39,520 nucleotides of DNA from positions 1 to 39,520 of the IMG/VR virus record IMGVR_UViG_3300037323_000030; one strand, given 5' to 3'. Under the pieces are notes generated by a model. The model was not told where the DNA came from. It ran no database searches and saw nothing but the letters and a program-made list of their open reading frames with translations. The position numbers were made by a program, and so were the translations under genes. The DNA comes from a virus. Shown here piece by piece: positions 24,792 to 32,435 of this stretch. How positions within the stretch are numbered: position 1 is the stretch's first letter; each line of letters opens with the position of its first letter.

Positions 24792-25654
24792 ACGTTCAGT
24801 CAGAGGTAGACTCGGACTATATTATATTTTGCCCTTACCACGGAAACCACAGAACTCCCGCTGGAGAGATCGATAAGATAACAGGCACCTTCTTTTGCTT
24901 CTCTTGCCATCACGTAACAGATCTTATAGAGTTTGTTATGCAGCAAACAAACAGGACCTATTTTGAAGCCGCCCGGTTTATTAAAAGCAAAGAAGTTCTT
25001 ACAAACCTAGAATCAGAGATTAATCAAAAGCTTATCGACAGGCCTGAGTATGTCCAGTATGACGAAGTTCAAGTTCAAAGACTTGCCAGCGAAGCCTTGA
25101 AGTCTGACAGAGCTAGGGAATACTACACGAAAAGAAAAATCTCAGGGCCTTCTCTTCAGAAGTTTTCTTTAGGCTATTCTGATAAGCGTGACATGGTAAC
25201 AATTCCTGTACACTCACCCACCGGAATGCTTGTTGGTTTTGTTGGACGTTCGGTAGAGGGGAAAGACTTCAAGAACACTCCCAAACTTCCAAAAAGCAAA
25301 GTGCTTTTCAATCTACACAGAATTAAAAACTCTAGAGAAGTCTATGTGGTAGAGTCAGCGTTTGACGTAATACGTTTGGACCAGTGCGGGTTTCCTGCCG
25401 TGGCAATTCTGGGATCAAACGTTTCCAACATCCAGGTTGACTTGCTAAAAAAATATTTTAATGATATCATTGTTATTGCAGACAACGATGCCGCCGGTGA
25501 AAACATGGCAAGCAGACTTCAAGAAAAACTAACCTCAAGAGTTTCTGTTATCAAGTTAGATAGCAGATACAAAGATATTGGGGATATGGAAGACGAAGAT
25601 GTCAAGGCTTTAAGTTTTGACTTCAACAAATCTATAGCGTCAATACTACAATAA
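24710..25654 (+). CDS. dnaG: DNA primase, DnaG-type
   Basis: Makes RNA primers for lagging-strand synthesis. Residues 41-66 are a CHC2-type zinc site, CPYH (C41, H44) and CFSC (C63, C66). Residues about 205-265 hold the Toprim fold: VYVVESAFDVIRL with the catalytic Glu near 215, then IIVIADNDAAGENMA with the DxD acidic pair near 259-261. At 314 residues it is a short phage form without a C-terminal helicase-binding domain, so it may interact with the DnaB partner through a different contact. The start at ATG 24710 is supported by AAGGAAGAG (24698-24706), even though it overlaps the preceding gene by 82 nt. Confidence 0.9.
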   Translation: MDFRSRRDKSHSYSAEQIGRILEGSGIDVQSEVDSDYIIFCPYHGNHRTPAGEIDKITGTFFCFSCHHVTDLIEFVMQQTNRTYFEAARFIKSKEVLTNLESEINQKLIDRPEYVQYDEVQVQRLASEALKSDRAREYYTKRKISGPSLQKFSLGYSDKRDMVTIPVHSPTGMLVGFVGRSVEGKDFKNTPKLPKSKVLFNLHRIKNSREVYVVESAFDVIRLDQCGFPAVAILGSNVSNIQVDLLKKYFNDIIVIADNDAAGENMASRLQEKLTSRVSVIKLDSRYKDIGDMEDEDVKALSFDFNKSIASILQ

Positions 25655-25662
25655 AAACATAC

Positions 25663-25686
25663 AAACAAAGTATAAACAAAGTATAA
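25663..25686 (+). repeat. Two overlapping copies of an A-rich 13-mer before the ssDNA-binding gene
   Basis: AAACAAAGTATAA at 25663-25675 and 25674-25686, period 11 bp, in the 41-nt leader between primase and the next gene, merging into the ribosome site AAGGAG (25685-25690). An unstructured A/T-rich leader of this kind before an ssDNA-binding protein gene could be an autoregulatory binding site, as known for T4 gene 32. That comparison is inference. Confidence 0.5.
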
Positions 25687-25695
25687 GGAGAATAT

Positions 25696-26352
25696 ATGAG
25701 TGTAACCAAAGGGCTTGCCAATATTAATGCCCTGCTAGACAAACCAAAATATGACAGTGATAAGCCTAGGGTACGTTGGCTGAAGCTGGCTGATGGACAA
25801 GCTGTAAAGATTCGTTTTGTAGAAGAGCTTGATGAAGAGTCTGCAAACTATGACGAAGGCCGTGGCCTTTCTCTCGTGGTTAAAGAGCACACTAATCCAA
25901 AAGACTACCGCCGAAAGGCCGTAGACACTCAAGACACTGACGGTCGAGACTGGGCAGAAGAGATGCACAGAAAAGACCCTAAGGCTGGTTGGAGAGGCCG
26001 TCTCCGATTCTATTGCAACGTTCTAGTAGATGACGGTATCGAAGAGCCATACGTGGCCATTTGGTCAATGGGACTGAGCAAGCAGTCTTCATTCAACACT
26101 ATCCGTGAGTACACCCTTGAGACTGGGAGTATCTCAAACCTTACCTGGAAGCTTAAGCGCAACGGTCAGGGCACGGAAACAAGTTACACAATGATCCCAT
26201 CTGGTCCAGATAGTGAGCCATTCAATTGGGCAGGAGTAGAGCCGTTCGACCTAGAGTTGGCTCTTAATCAAATCCCGTATGCAGAGCAAGAGGCATACTA
26301 CCTTGGGTTTGACACTCCGTCAATTACCTCAGCTACAAACGGTGATTGGTAA
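25696..26352 (+). CDS. ssb: Putative ssDNA-binding protein
   Basis: 218 residues. The central block (WLKLADGQAVKIRFVEELD ... KAGWRGRLRFYCNVLVDDG) is patterned like gp32-type phage ssDNA-binding proteins, with an OB-fold core and an ending that is acidic-poor but contains conserved aromatic/glycine sites. In many gp32-like relatives the block corresponding to residues 70-95 carries Cys/His zinc ligands; here it reads DTQDTDGRDWAEEMHRKDP and has no such cysteine, so a zinc site is absent. Arginine codons are mainly CGN and a strong hairpin terminator follows, both signs of high expression. Ribosome site AAGGAG (25685-25690), ATG 25696. Position behind primase and before polymerase supports the role. 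Confidence 0.6.
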   Translation: MSVTKGLANINALLDKPKYDSDKPRVRWLKLADGQAVKIRFVEELDEESANYDEGRGLSLVVKEHTNPKDYRRKAVDTQDTDGRDWAEEMHRKDPKAGWRGRLRFYCNVLVDDGIEEPYVAIWSMGLSKQSSFNTIREYTLETGSISNLTWKLKRNGQGTETSYTMIPSGPDSEPFNWAGVEPFDLELALNQIPYAEQEAYYLGFDTPSITSATNGDW

Positions 26353-26371
26353 CAACCTCTAAAAAATAATG

Positions 26372-26410
26372 AGGCTGGACTGTAGATAATCTCTACAGTC
26401 CAGCCTTTAT
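26372..26410 (+). terminator. Hairpin terminator between ssDNA-binding and polymerase genes
   Basis: A perfect 14-bp stem, arms 26373-26386 and 26392-26405, loop TAATC (26387-26391). The tail is only TTTAT, so the U tract is weak. It may terminate partially, giving less read-through into the polymerase gene than into the preceding gene. The only other sequence in this 113-nt gap is A/T-rich with no clear promoter. Confidence 0.75.
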
Positions 26411-26465
26411 CCAAAGAAGATTCCTAAACAATTAATCATAAATATTACGAAAGGTTTTGTTTCCG

Positions 26466-29400
26466 TTGAGTAAAAGCTATCAAGCTCTTCACGTACACTC
26501 TCACTTCAGTCTTTTTGACGGCATCGCTACGCCCCTAGAATATGTTCTTCGTGCCAAAGAAATCGGTATGGATTCTATTGCCATCACAGATCACGGATCA
26601 CTTTCTGGGCACAGAGAAATGTACCGCACAGCCAAAGAGCACGGACTTAAACCGATCCTTGGGGTAGAGGCTTACATAACCGAAGATAGGTTTGACCAAA
26701 GAGACAGAGACAGCAGAGAGGGCCCCCTGGACCTTGTCTATAACCACGTGGTCCTTCTTGCCAAAAACAAAAAAGGTTTGGAAAATCTTAATAAGCTTAA
26801 TGAGATTGGGTGGACAGAGGGCTACTACAAGAAGCCAAGAATTGACTACAAGGTTCTTGAAAAATATAAAGAGGGGATTATCGTAACCTCTGGATGTCTT
26901 AGTGGTACTATCGCAAAAGCCATTGAGGCTGGAGAGTTTGCAGAAGCCAAGAGGCAAATCGAATGGCACAAGAGCGTTTTCGGTGACGACTATTACATCG
27001 AGGTTATGCCACACAACTCAGCAGAAATGAACCACCAGCTGCTGGCCTTAGCAGACGAATTCGGGGTAAAGCCGGTAGTCACCCCTGACTGCCACCACGC
27101 TCACGTAGGACAAAAAGATATCCAGGAAATCAAGCTTATTCTTAATACCTATAGCAACAAGGTTCAGAAGGATTCCACCTTTGAAAAGTCAAAGAAGCAT
27201 GACAACTTAAAAGACAAACTAAACTATCTCTATGGTGAACGCCAGATTACATTTGATAACTTTGACATCCACCTGATGTCAGACGAGGAAATGCGCACAG
27301 CCATGTCCTTGCAGGGTGTTGAAAGAGAAGACATCTACTTAAACACCAACGAGATATCCGACAAGGTATCTGATTACAAGATTGAAGATCACCACGACCT
27401 ATTGCCTGTACAGTACAAAGAGCCAGACAAAGAGCTGATGACTTTGGCAATGGAGGGCTTGACTTCTCGTGGCTTAGAAAAGAATGAAGAGTATATCAGT
27501 AGACTTAATGAAGAGATGGAAATAATCTCTTCAAAGAACTTTGGTCCTTACTTCTTGGTTGTACGTTCCATGATTGCCTGGGCAAAAAAGGAAGACATCA
27601 TGGTAGGTCCCGGGCGAGGATCTTCCGCAGGGTCTTTGCTTTGCTACGCCCTGGGGATTACCGACATAGATCCTATCGAGCACGGCTTGTTGTTCTTTCG
27701 TTTCATTAATCCAGAAAGAAACGACTTCCCCGACATCGACACAGACATCATGGATTCCCGTCGGGAAGAGGTAAAAGATTATTTAGTTAGGCAATACAAG
27801 CACGTTGCATCCATTGCTACCTTCCTACAGTTTAGAGGTAAGGGTATCGTTAGGGACGTAGCCAGAGTGTTGTACGTCCCCCTAACCGATGTCAATAAGG
27901 TGCTAAAGCTCGTAGACACATGGGAAGAATACTGTAGCTCCAAACAAACCCTGTGGTTTAGAGAGAAGTATCCTGAAATCGAGCAGTATGGAGAACAGCT
28001 TCGGGGCAGGATCAGGGGCACAGGCATCCACGCCGCGGGTGTTGTCACAAGCAAGAACCCCATATTTAGATACGCTCCAATGGAAACAAGGACATCCCCG
28101 GGGAACAAGGAAAGAATCCCCGTCGTGGCGGTAGACATGGAGGAAGCGGAAAGAATTGGGCTAATCAAGATTGATGCTCTCGGTCTAAAGACCTTGAGTG
28201 TAATCAAAGATACCGTAGACATTGTAAAGAGTAGACACAAGAAGAGCATAGACCTTTACAGCATTGACATGGAAGATTTCAACATCTACGAAATGCTTTC
28301 TTCGGGGTATACGAAAGGTGTCTTCCAGTGTGAAGCCACTCCTTATACAAACCTCTTGATTAAGATGGGTGTAAAAAACTTTAGCGAGCTAGCCGCCTCC
28401 AATGCCTTGGTTCGACCTGGAGCAATGAACACAATTGGAAAAGATTATATTGCTAGAAAACATGGAAAGCAGAGGATTAGCTTTACACACGAAATCATGA
28501 AGAAGTATACAGCAGAAACCTATGGCTGTGTTCTTTATCAGGAGCAGGTCATGCAGGCCTGTGTGTCCCTTGGTGGAATGTCTATGGCCGATGCTGACAA
28601 GGTTCGTAAGATCATTGGAAAGAAGAAAGACGCAAAAGAGTTTGACGTATTCAAGGACAGGTTTGTTGCCGGAGCATCAAAACACATCTCTCCTAATGCT
28701 GCCAGTGACCTGTGGCACGACTTCGAGGCCCACGCCGGGTACTCTTTTAACAAGTCTCACGCAGTAGCATACTCAACCCTTTCTTACTGGACAGCATGGC
28801 TAAAATACTACTACCCACTAGAGTTTATGTTTGCTATGCTTAAGAACGAAAAGGATAAGGATGCCCGCACAGAGTACCTGATTGAGGCAAAAAGAATGGG
28901 GATCGCAATCAAGCTTCCTCACGTAAATGATTCTGATAGCGACTTCAAGATTGAGGGTAAGGGGATTCGCTTTGGTCTATCTGGAATCAAGTATGTTTCC
29001 GATGGGATTGCATCTAAGTATATTGCTCAAAGACCATTCACCTCTTACGCACACCTGGAGGAATTTTCAAACACTAAGGGGAATGGAGTAAACAGCAGAG
29101 CCTTGAGTTCACTAAGGCTTGTGGGGGCAGCAACGTTCCCAGACAATCCTAGAAACGATGATGTCATCAAAGAAAACCTTTATGAGTACCTAAACCTACC
29201 TGAGTTCAATATTACGGTGCCATCTCACTACCACGCATTCATGAGTGAGGTCTGTGAGTTTGAGGAGCGGGGCTCTTTCCTTATGATGGGGATGGTCAAG
29301 AACATTAAAAGGGGGCAGGGCTGGTCTCGTGTAGAGATCTTGGACAAGACCGGGTCTGTTGGAATATTCGATGAAGAGCAAACATCAATTGAGACAGGAA

Positions 29401-29744
29401 AGACATACATTATTCTTTCTAGCGATAACAGAATTGTTGTAGCCATTCCAGCGGAAGAAGCTCAGAAGTCTGACACAGCTCTTGTCCGTTTCTTAAACTA
29501 TAAGATGCTTCCTTACAAGGACGAAGAGATGTTTGTAGTATCATTCAGGCCAAGGATAACAAAGGCTGGAAAGAAGATGGCGACACTAACATTGGCAGAT
29601 ACCAGCAGGGACCTTCATTCTGTGATTGTGTTCCCCACTAATTTTGCCAATGCGTACATGAAGATTCAGGAGGGGAATTCTTATAAATTCTCTTTTGGGA
29701 AAACAAAAGATGGGACTATTATATTGGAGGATATAGATGCTTGA
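26466..29744 (+). CDS. dnaE: DNA polymerase III alpha subunit, DnaE type
   Basis: Replicative polymerase of family C, 1092 residues. N-terminal PHP domain with H9, H11, D18, H43, E68, H94, C144, H183 and D208/H210 in the correct motifs (LHVHSHFSLFDG, ITDHGS, GVEAYI, TSGCLSG, TPDCHH). The palm has GPGRGSSAGS and PDIDTD (near 421), with the third catalytic Asp in IKIDALGLKTL (near 566). The end is an OB-fold-like domain. Start: AAAGG (26450-26454) places the TTG at 26466 at 11 nt and the in-frame TTG at 26457 at 2 nt, so 26466 is preferred. No separate beta clamp was found in the window. Downstream gene overlaps by 8 nt. Confidence 0.93.
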   Translation: MSKSYQALHVHSHFSLFDGIATPLEYVLRAKEIGMDSIAITDHGSLSGHREMYRTAKEHGLKPILGVEAYITEDRFDQRDRDSREGPLDLVYNHVVLLAKNKKGLENLNKLNEIGWTEGYYKKPRIDYKVLEKYKEGIIVTSGCLSGTIAKAIEAGEFAEAKRQIEWHKSVFGDDYYIEVMPHNSAEMNHQLLALADEFGVKPVVTPDCHHAHVGQKDIQEIKLILNTYSNKVQKDSTFEKSKKHDNLKDKLNYLYGERQITFDNFDIHLMSDEEMRTAMSLQGVEREDIYLNTNEISDKVSDYKIEDHHDLLPVQYKEPDKELMTLAMEGLTSRGLEKNEEYISRLNEEMEIISSKNFGPYFLVVRSMIAWAKKEDIMVGPGRGSSAGSLLCYALGITDIDPIEHGLLFFRFINPERNDFPDIDTDIMDSRREEVKDYLVRQYKHVASIATFLQFRGKGIVRDVARVLYVPLTDVNKVLKLVDTWEEYCSSKQTLWFREKYPEIEQYGEQLRGRIRGTGIHAAGVVTSKNPIFRYAPMETRTSPGNKERIPVVAVDMEEAERIGLIKIDALGLKTLSVIKDTVDIVKSRHKKSIDLYSIDMEDFNIYEMLSSGYTKGVFQCEATPYTNLLIKMGVKNFSELAASNALVRPGAMNTIGKDYIARKHGKQRISFTHEIMKKYTAETYGCVLYQEQVMQACVSLGGMSMADADKVRKIIGKKKDAKEFDVFKDRFVAGASKHISPNAASDLWHDFEAHAGYSFNKSHAVAYSTLSYWTAWLKYYYPLEFMFAMLKNEKDKDARTEYLIEAKRMGIAIKLPHVNDSDSDFKIEGKGIRFGLSGIKYVSDGIASKYIAQRPFTSYAHLEEFSNTKGNGVNSRALSSLRLVGAATFPDNPRNDDVIKENLYEYLNLPEFNITVPSHYHAFMSEVCEFEERGSFLMMGMVKNIKRGQGWSRVEILDKTGSVGIFDEEQTSIETGKTYIILSSDNRIVVAIPAEEAQKSDTALVRFLNYKMLPYKDEEMFVVSFRPRITKAGKKMATLTLADTSRDLHSVIVFPTNFANAYMKIQEGNSYKFSFGKTKDGTIILEDIDA

Positions 29745-30054
29745 CAATCTAGCAAAAGAGTTACACCAAACAGCAGTAGACAAAGGATTCTGGAACCACG
29801 AGGTAGACGACATGTTCTTTGGAAAGCAATGCATGATGATTGTTTCCGAGGTCACGGAGGTCATGGAGGCCGTTCGTAAAGACCGTGGTAGCGAAGAGGT
29901 CGTAAAAGAGTTTGCGGACATAATCATCCGCACCCTGGATCTATGGGCTGGGCTCACGGAGCATGGCCTCATTGAACATTCCCTAGACGAAATGCTTGAA
30001 GAAAAAAGACAGTACAATAAAACAAGACCAGAAAGGCACGGTGTTCGATTTTGA
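29737..30054 (+). CDS. MazG-like nucleotide pyrophosphohydrolase
   Basis: A small (105-residue) all-alpha NTP pyrophosphohydrolase. Motif EVTEVMEA (E38, E41, E44) plus a second ExxD (E58, D61, in KEFADIIIRTLDL) supply the metal ligands of the family. It hydrolyses NTPs/dNTPs to the monophosphate. In phages such proteins can clean up the pool of odd nucleotides or lower the host ppGpp alarm signal. Ribosome site GGAGG (29725-29729), ATG at 29737 inside the polymerase stop. It is followed by RecA in TTGA overlap, so it is translated as part of the replication run. Confidence 0.85.
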   Translation: MLDNLAKELHQTAVDKGFWNHEVDDMFFGKQCMMIVSEVTEVMEAVRKDRGSEEVVKEFADIIIRTLDLWAGLTEHGLIEHSLDEMLEEKRQYNKTRPERHGVRF

Positions 30055-31064
30055 GCAATGTAACATTAGAAGAGGCCCTAGCACTATTGGATCCCAAGAT
30101 TCGGAAGAAGATTGGCCCAGCTGTTGGGATTAAAACAGAGTTCCAGCCAACCCCTAGCCCAGGACTCAACAAGGCCCTGGGTGGAGGCTTTCCTTACGGC
30201 AGGCAGGTCCTCCTGTGGGGGAGCAAGTCAAGTGCGAAGTCATCCCTTTGTCTACAGACTATTGGTCTAGCGCAAAAAGAGGGCAAGCTCTGTGCCTGGG
30301 TCGATGCTGAGATGTCCTATGACGAAGAGTGGGCAAAGAAAATGGGGGTAGACACCACACAACTAATCTATTCAGAAGCAAGAAGCATTAACGACATGGT
30401 TGATGTTTCCGTAGCACTGCTACACGCAGGAGTAGACATGATTGTGATTGATAGTATTAGCTCTTTGCTACCAGCGGTTTACTTTGAGAAAGACTCAAAC
30501 GAGCTGAAGTCTTTGGATCAAACTAAGCAAATCGGTGCGGAATCTAAGGACCTAAAGCACGCATGGCTAATGATTAACTATGCTAACAACAAAGAGAAGC
30601 CAGCACTTATCCTGGCAATCTCTCAGGCAAGGAACAATATCACAGCCATGTACACTCAGTCTGTGCCTACTGGAGGATTGACCACACAGTTCATGTCTTC
30701 CACTATCGTAAAGCTGTTCTCGTCCTCGTCTGATGGCCAAGCTATTAAGGCAAAAATCAAGTCTAACGATAAGCTGATTGAGCAAAAAGTTGGTAGAAAA
30801 GTTCGGTGGGAAGTCCAAAACTCCAAGACGTCTCCTCCAGGTGAGTCTGGAGAGTATGACTTTTACTTTAAGGGAGACATTATTGGAATCGATGCTGTGG
30901 GAGACCTTGTGGACACCGCAGAGATCTACGGGCTGGTAGAGCGCACCGGGGCCTGGTACATCATTCCAGACGGTAGCAAAGTGCAAGGTAGAGAAGCCTT
31001 TATCAATTATGTTAAAGGAGACAGGGAGCTTCAGGCGAAGCTACTGAAAGGAATCAATGCTTAG
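30051..31064 (+). CDS. RecA-like recombinase
   Basis: Strand-exchange ATPase of 337 residues. Walker A is GSKSSAKSS (57-65), a variant in which the conserved Gly before Lys is Ala62. Walker B is MIVIDSISSLLP (about 129-139). The loop NYANNKEKPALILAISQARNN and a C-terminal domain ending ERTGAWYIIPDGSKVQGREAF correspond to RecA/UvsX organisation. It acts in recombination-dependent repair and replication. Start TTG 30051 in a TTGA overlap with the MazG-like gene, without a good ribosome site, so it may be translated by coupling. The next gene starts 8 nt before its stop. Confidence 0.85.
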   Translation: MSNVTLEEALALLDPKIRKKIGPAVGIKTEFQPTPSPGLNKALGGGFPYGRQVLLWGSKSSAKSSLCLQTIGLAQKEGKLCAWVDAEMSYDEEWAKKMGVDTTQLIYSEARSINDMVDVSVALLHAGVDMIVIDSISSLLPAVYFEKDSNELKSLDQTKQIGAESKDLKHAWLMINYANNKEKPALILAISQARNNITAMYTQSVPTGGLTTQFMSSTIVKLFSSSSDGQAIKAKIKSNDKLIEQKVGRKVRWEVQNSKTSPPGESGEYDFYFKGDIIGIDAVGDLVDTAEIYGLVERTGAWYIIPDGSKVQGREAFINYVKGDRELQAKLLKGINA

Positions 31065-31236
31065 GTACAGCATTTACCAAGGAGAGTTCGTATGCCATAG
31101 GTGCAGAGAGACGGTTTACAGCCTAAGGTTTTATGCGGAAACAAAAGAGATGACTTGGATGTGCAAAGAAAAGCATTTGACTCAGGTTTCCTTAAACACA
31201 AAAAAGAATAAGAGAGACTATGAGCGAACGAGCTGA
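31057..31236 (+). CDS. Small zinc-ribbon protein, 59 residues
   Basis: A 59-codon frame between recA and the nuclease gene. The start is supported by GAAAGGA (31046-31052), four bases before ATG 31057. It contains C-H-R-C (C13, C16) and C-K-E-K-H (C36, H40), a possible zinc-binding CxxC/CxxxH ribbon, with an aromatic-rich strand between and a Lys-rich tail (NTKKNKRD). It overlaps recA by 8 nt and the next gene by 17. Its position suggests a DNA- or protein-binding accessory of recombination. I do not recognise a family. Confidence 0.55.
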   Translation: MLRYSIYQGEFVCHRCRETVYSLRFYAETKEMTWMCKEKHLTQVSLNTKKNKRDYERTS

Positions 31237-31513
31237 GGGGAAAAGGATTGGGGCAAAGCTTCATAAGAACAGTGGTAGGGGGACAAAGAAGGGCGATGCC
31301 TCCTGGTTTAACTTCGTAATTGACTTCAAGGAAGTAGGAAAGAGCTTTACCCTAAATAAAGATGTCTGGGCAAAAGCTGTGACTGACGCCTTGAAGTCTA
31401 ACGCAGATCCTGCTATAGTTGTAGTTATAGGTTCATCAGAAAGCAAAACAAGGCTAGCCGTAATAGAAATGTCACTGCTAGAACAATTGATTGAAGAGAG
31501 AGAAAACAAATGA
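31220..31513 (+). CDS. Small PD-(D/E)XK-type nuclease, Holliday-junction-resolvase-like
   Basis: 97 residues. A conserved-looking block has S18 and R20 in NSGRG, D26 in KKGDAS, then VIDFKEVGKSF (D35-x-K37), which is the D...(D/E)xK arrangement of this nuclease fold, and a following WAKAVTDAL helix. Small phage proteins of this layout are annotated as Holliday-junction resolvases or related endonucleases. It overlaps the upstream zinc-ribbon gene and starts the DEDD exonuclease in an ATGA overlap. Likely role: processing of branched DNA in recombination. Function is inferred; active-site geometry was judged by eye. Confidence 0.6.
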   Translation: MSERAEGKRIGAKLHKNSGRGTKKGDASWFNFVIDFKEVGKSFTLNKDVWAKAVTDALKSNADPAIVVVIGSSESKTRLAVIEMSLLEQLIEERENK

Positions 31514-32118
31514 AAATCCTAATGCTAGATATTGAAACGACACCACTCCAGGTTTATACGTGGGGCCTTTGGGACCAGAACATTGGCATCAACCAAATTA
31601 TTAAAAGCACAGAAATGCTTTGCTTCGGTGCTAAGTGGCAGGGTAAAAAGCAGGTTACGTTCAAGTCGGTCCACCACGATGGCAAAGAAGCAATGCTTAA
31701 AGAGCTTCACTCCATGATGGAAGAGGCAGATGTTCTTATTGGTTGGAACTCCGCAGCATTTGACCACAAGCACATCAAGAGGGAGTTCCTTGAGAACAAG
31801 ATGGCCCCACCGTCAATGGTCAAGGATCTTGACTTGATGAGTGTAGTGAAGGCCAACTTCAAATTTCCTTCTAACAAACTAGACTATGTTGCACAAGCCC
31901 TGGGAGTGGGTTCTAAGGTAAAGCATTCAGGCTTTAGTTTGTGGATTGGTTGTATGAATAACGACAAGAAGGCTTGGGCTGAAATGAAAAAGTACCAGAT
32001 TCAGGACGTCGTTCTCCTAGAAGACCTTTACCAGGTACTGCTCCCATGGCTTCCAGGGGCAAGTAGCGTAAGCGTGAGAGAAAAAAGAGAGATCTCTGAC
32101 CCTGAGAGAGTGCTATAA
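31510..32118 (+). CDS. DEDD-type 3'-5' exonuclease
   Basis: A 202-residue RNase H-like exonuclease with motif Exo I D-I-E-T (D7, E9), Exo II WNSAAFD (N80, D85) and Exo III Y-Q-I-Q-D (Y162, D166), the DEDDy layout. It resembles the proofreading exonucleases of DnaQ type or the Pol I-like and YprB-like exonuclease family. It could edit the DnaE polymerase encoded upstream or degrade host DNA. ATGA overlap with the upstream nuclease, and the next gene follows after 3 nt. C-terminal tail 180-202 is polar and probably disordered. Confidence 0.85.
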   Translation: MKILMLDIETTPLQVYTWGLWDQNIGINQIIKSTEMLCFGAKWQGKKQVTFKSVHHDGKEAMLKELHSMMEEADVLIGWNSAAFDHKHIKREFLENKMAPPSMVKDLDLMSVVKANFKFPSNKLDYVAQALGVGSKVKHSGFSLWIGCMNNDKKAWAEMKKYQIQDVVLLEDLYQVLLPWLPGASSVSVREKREISDPERVL

Positions 32119-32121
32119 TAA

Positions 32122-32430
32122 ATGGTAGAAGAAGGAAAAACAACAATAGATATGGTTAATGGTCTGTCAGAAATTGCAGACTACGTGGGGGATGAAGACC
32201 TAACCCAAGCACTAGTTATGATTGCTAAGCTTATTCTTAAGCCAGATATTCCAATCAACATAGCTACTGTAGAAATCGTTAGGCTGCAAGCAATTGCAGC
32301 GAAAATGTCATTCCGGGCAACTTGGATGGCCAATGTAGATAAAGGAGACAGGGCAAAAAAGAACATATACTTTACAGCAGCGAGTGCCATTAGCGACTTG
32401 GTAGCCGCCCTCAAGTATATAACCCGATAA
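32122..32430 (+). CDS. Hypothetical helical protein in the nuclease cluster
   Basis: 102 residues, mostly helical: MVNGLSEIADYVG, LTQALVMIAKLIL, then AAKMSFRATWMANVDKGDRAKKNIYFTAASAISDLVAALKYI. No motif is recognised. It sits between the DEDD exonuclease and the Cas4-like nuclease with gaps of 3 and 5 nt, so it is probably co-expressed with them. A TATAAT (32114-32119) overlaps its upstream region, but with its end only 2 nt before the ATG it is too close to serve as a leaderless promoter. Confidence 0.65.
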   Translation: MVEEGKTTIDMVNGLSEIADYVGDEDLTQALVMIAKLILKPDIPINIATVEIVRLQAIAAKMSFRATWMANVDKGDRAKKNIYFTAASAISDLVAALKYITR

Positions 32431-32435
32431 ATAAT

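Noticed and set aside
32114-32119. TATAAT directly before the gene at 32122 as a promoter
   Set aside because: It ends 2 nt before ATG, too close for transcription to start at the gene, and lies at the end of the exonuclease gene.
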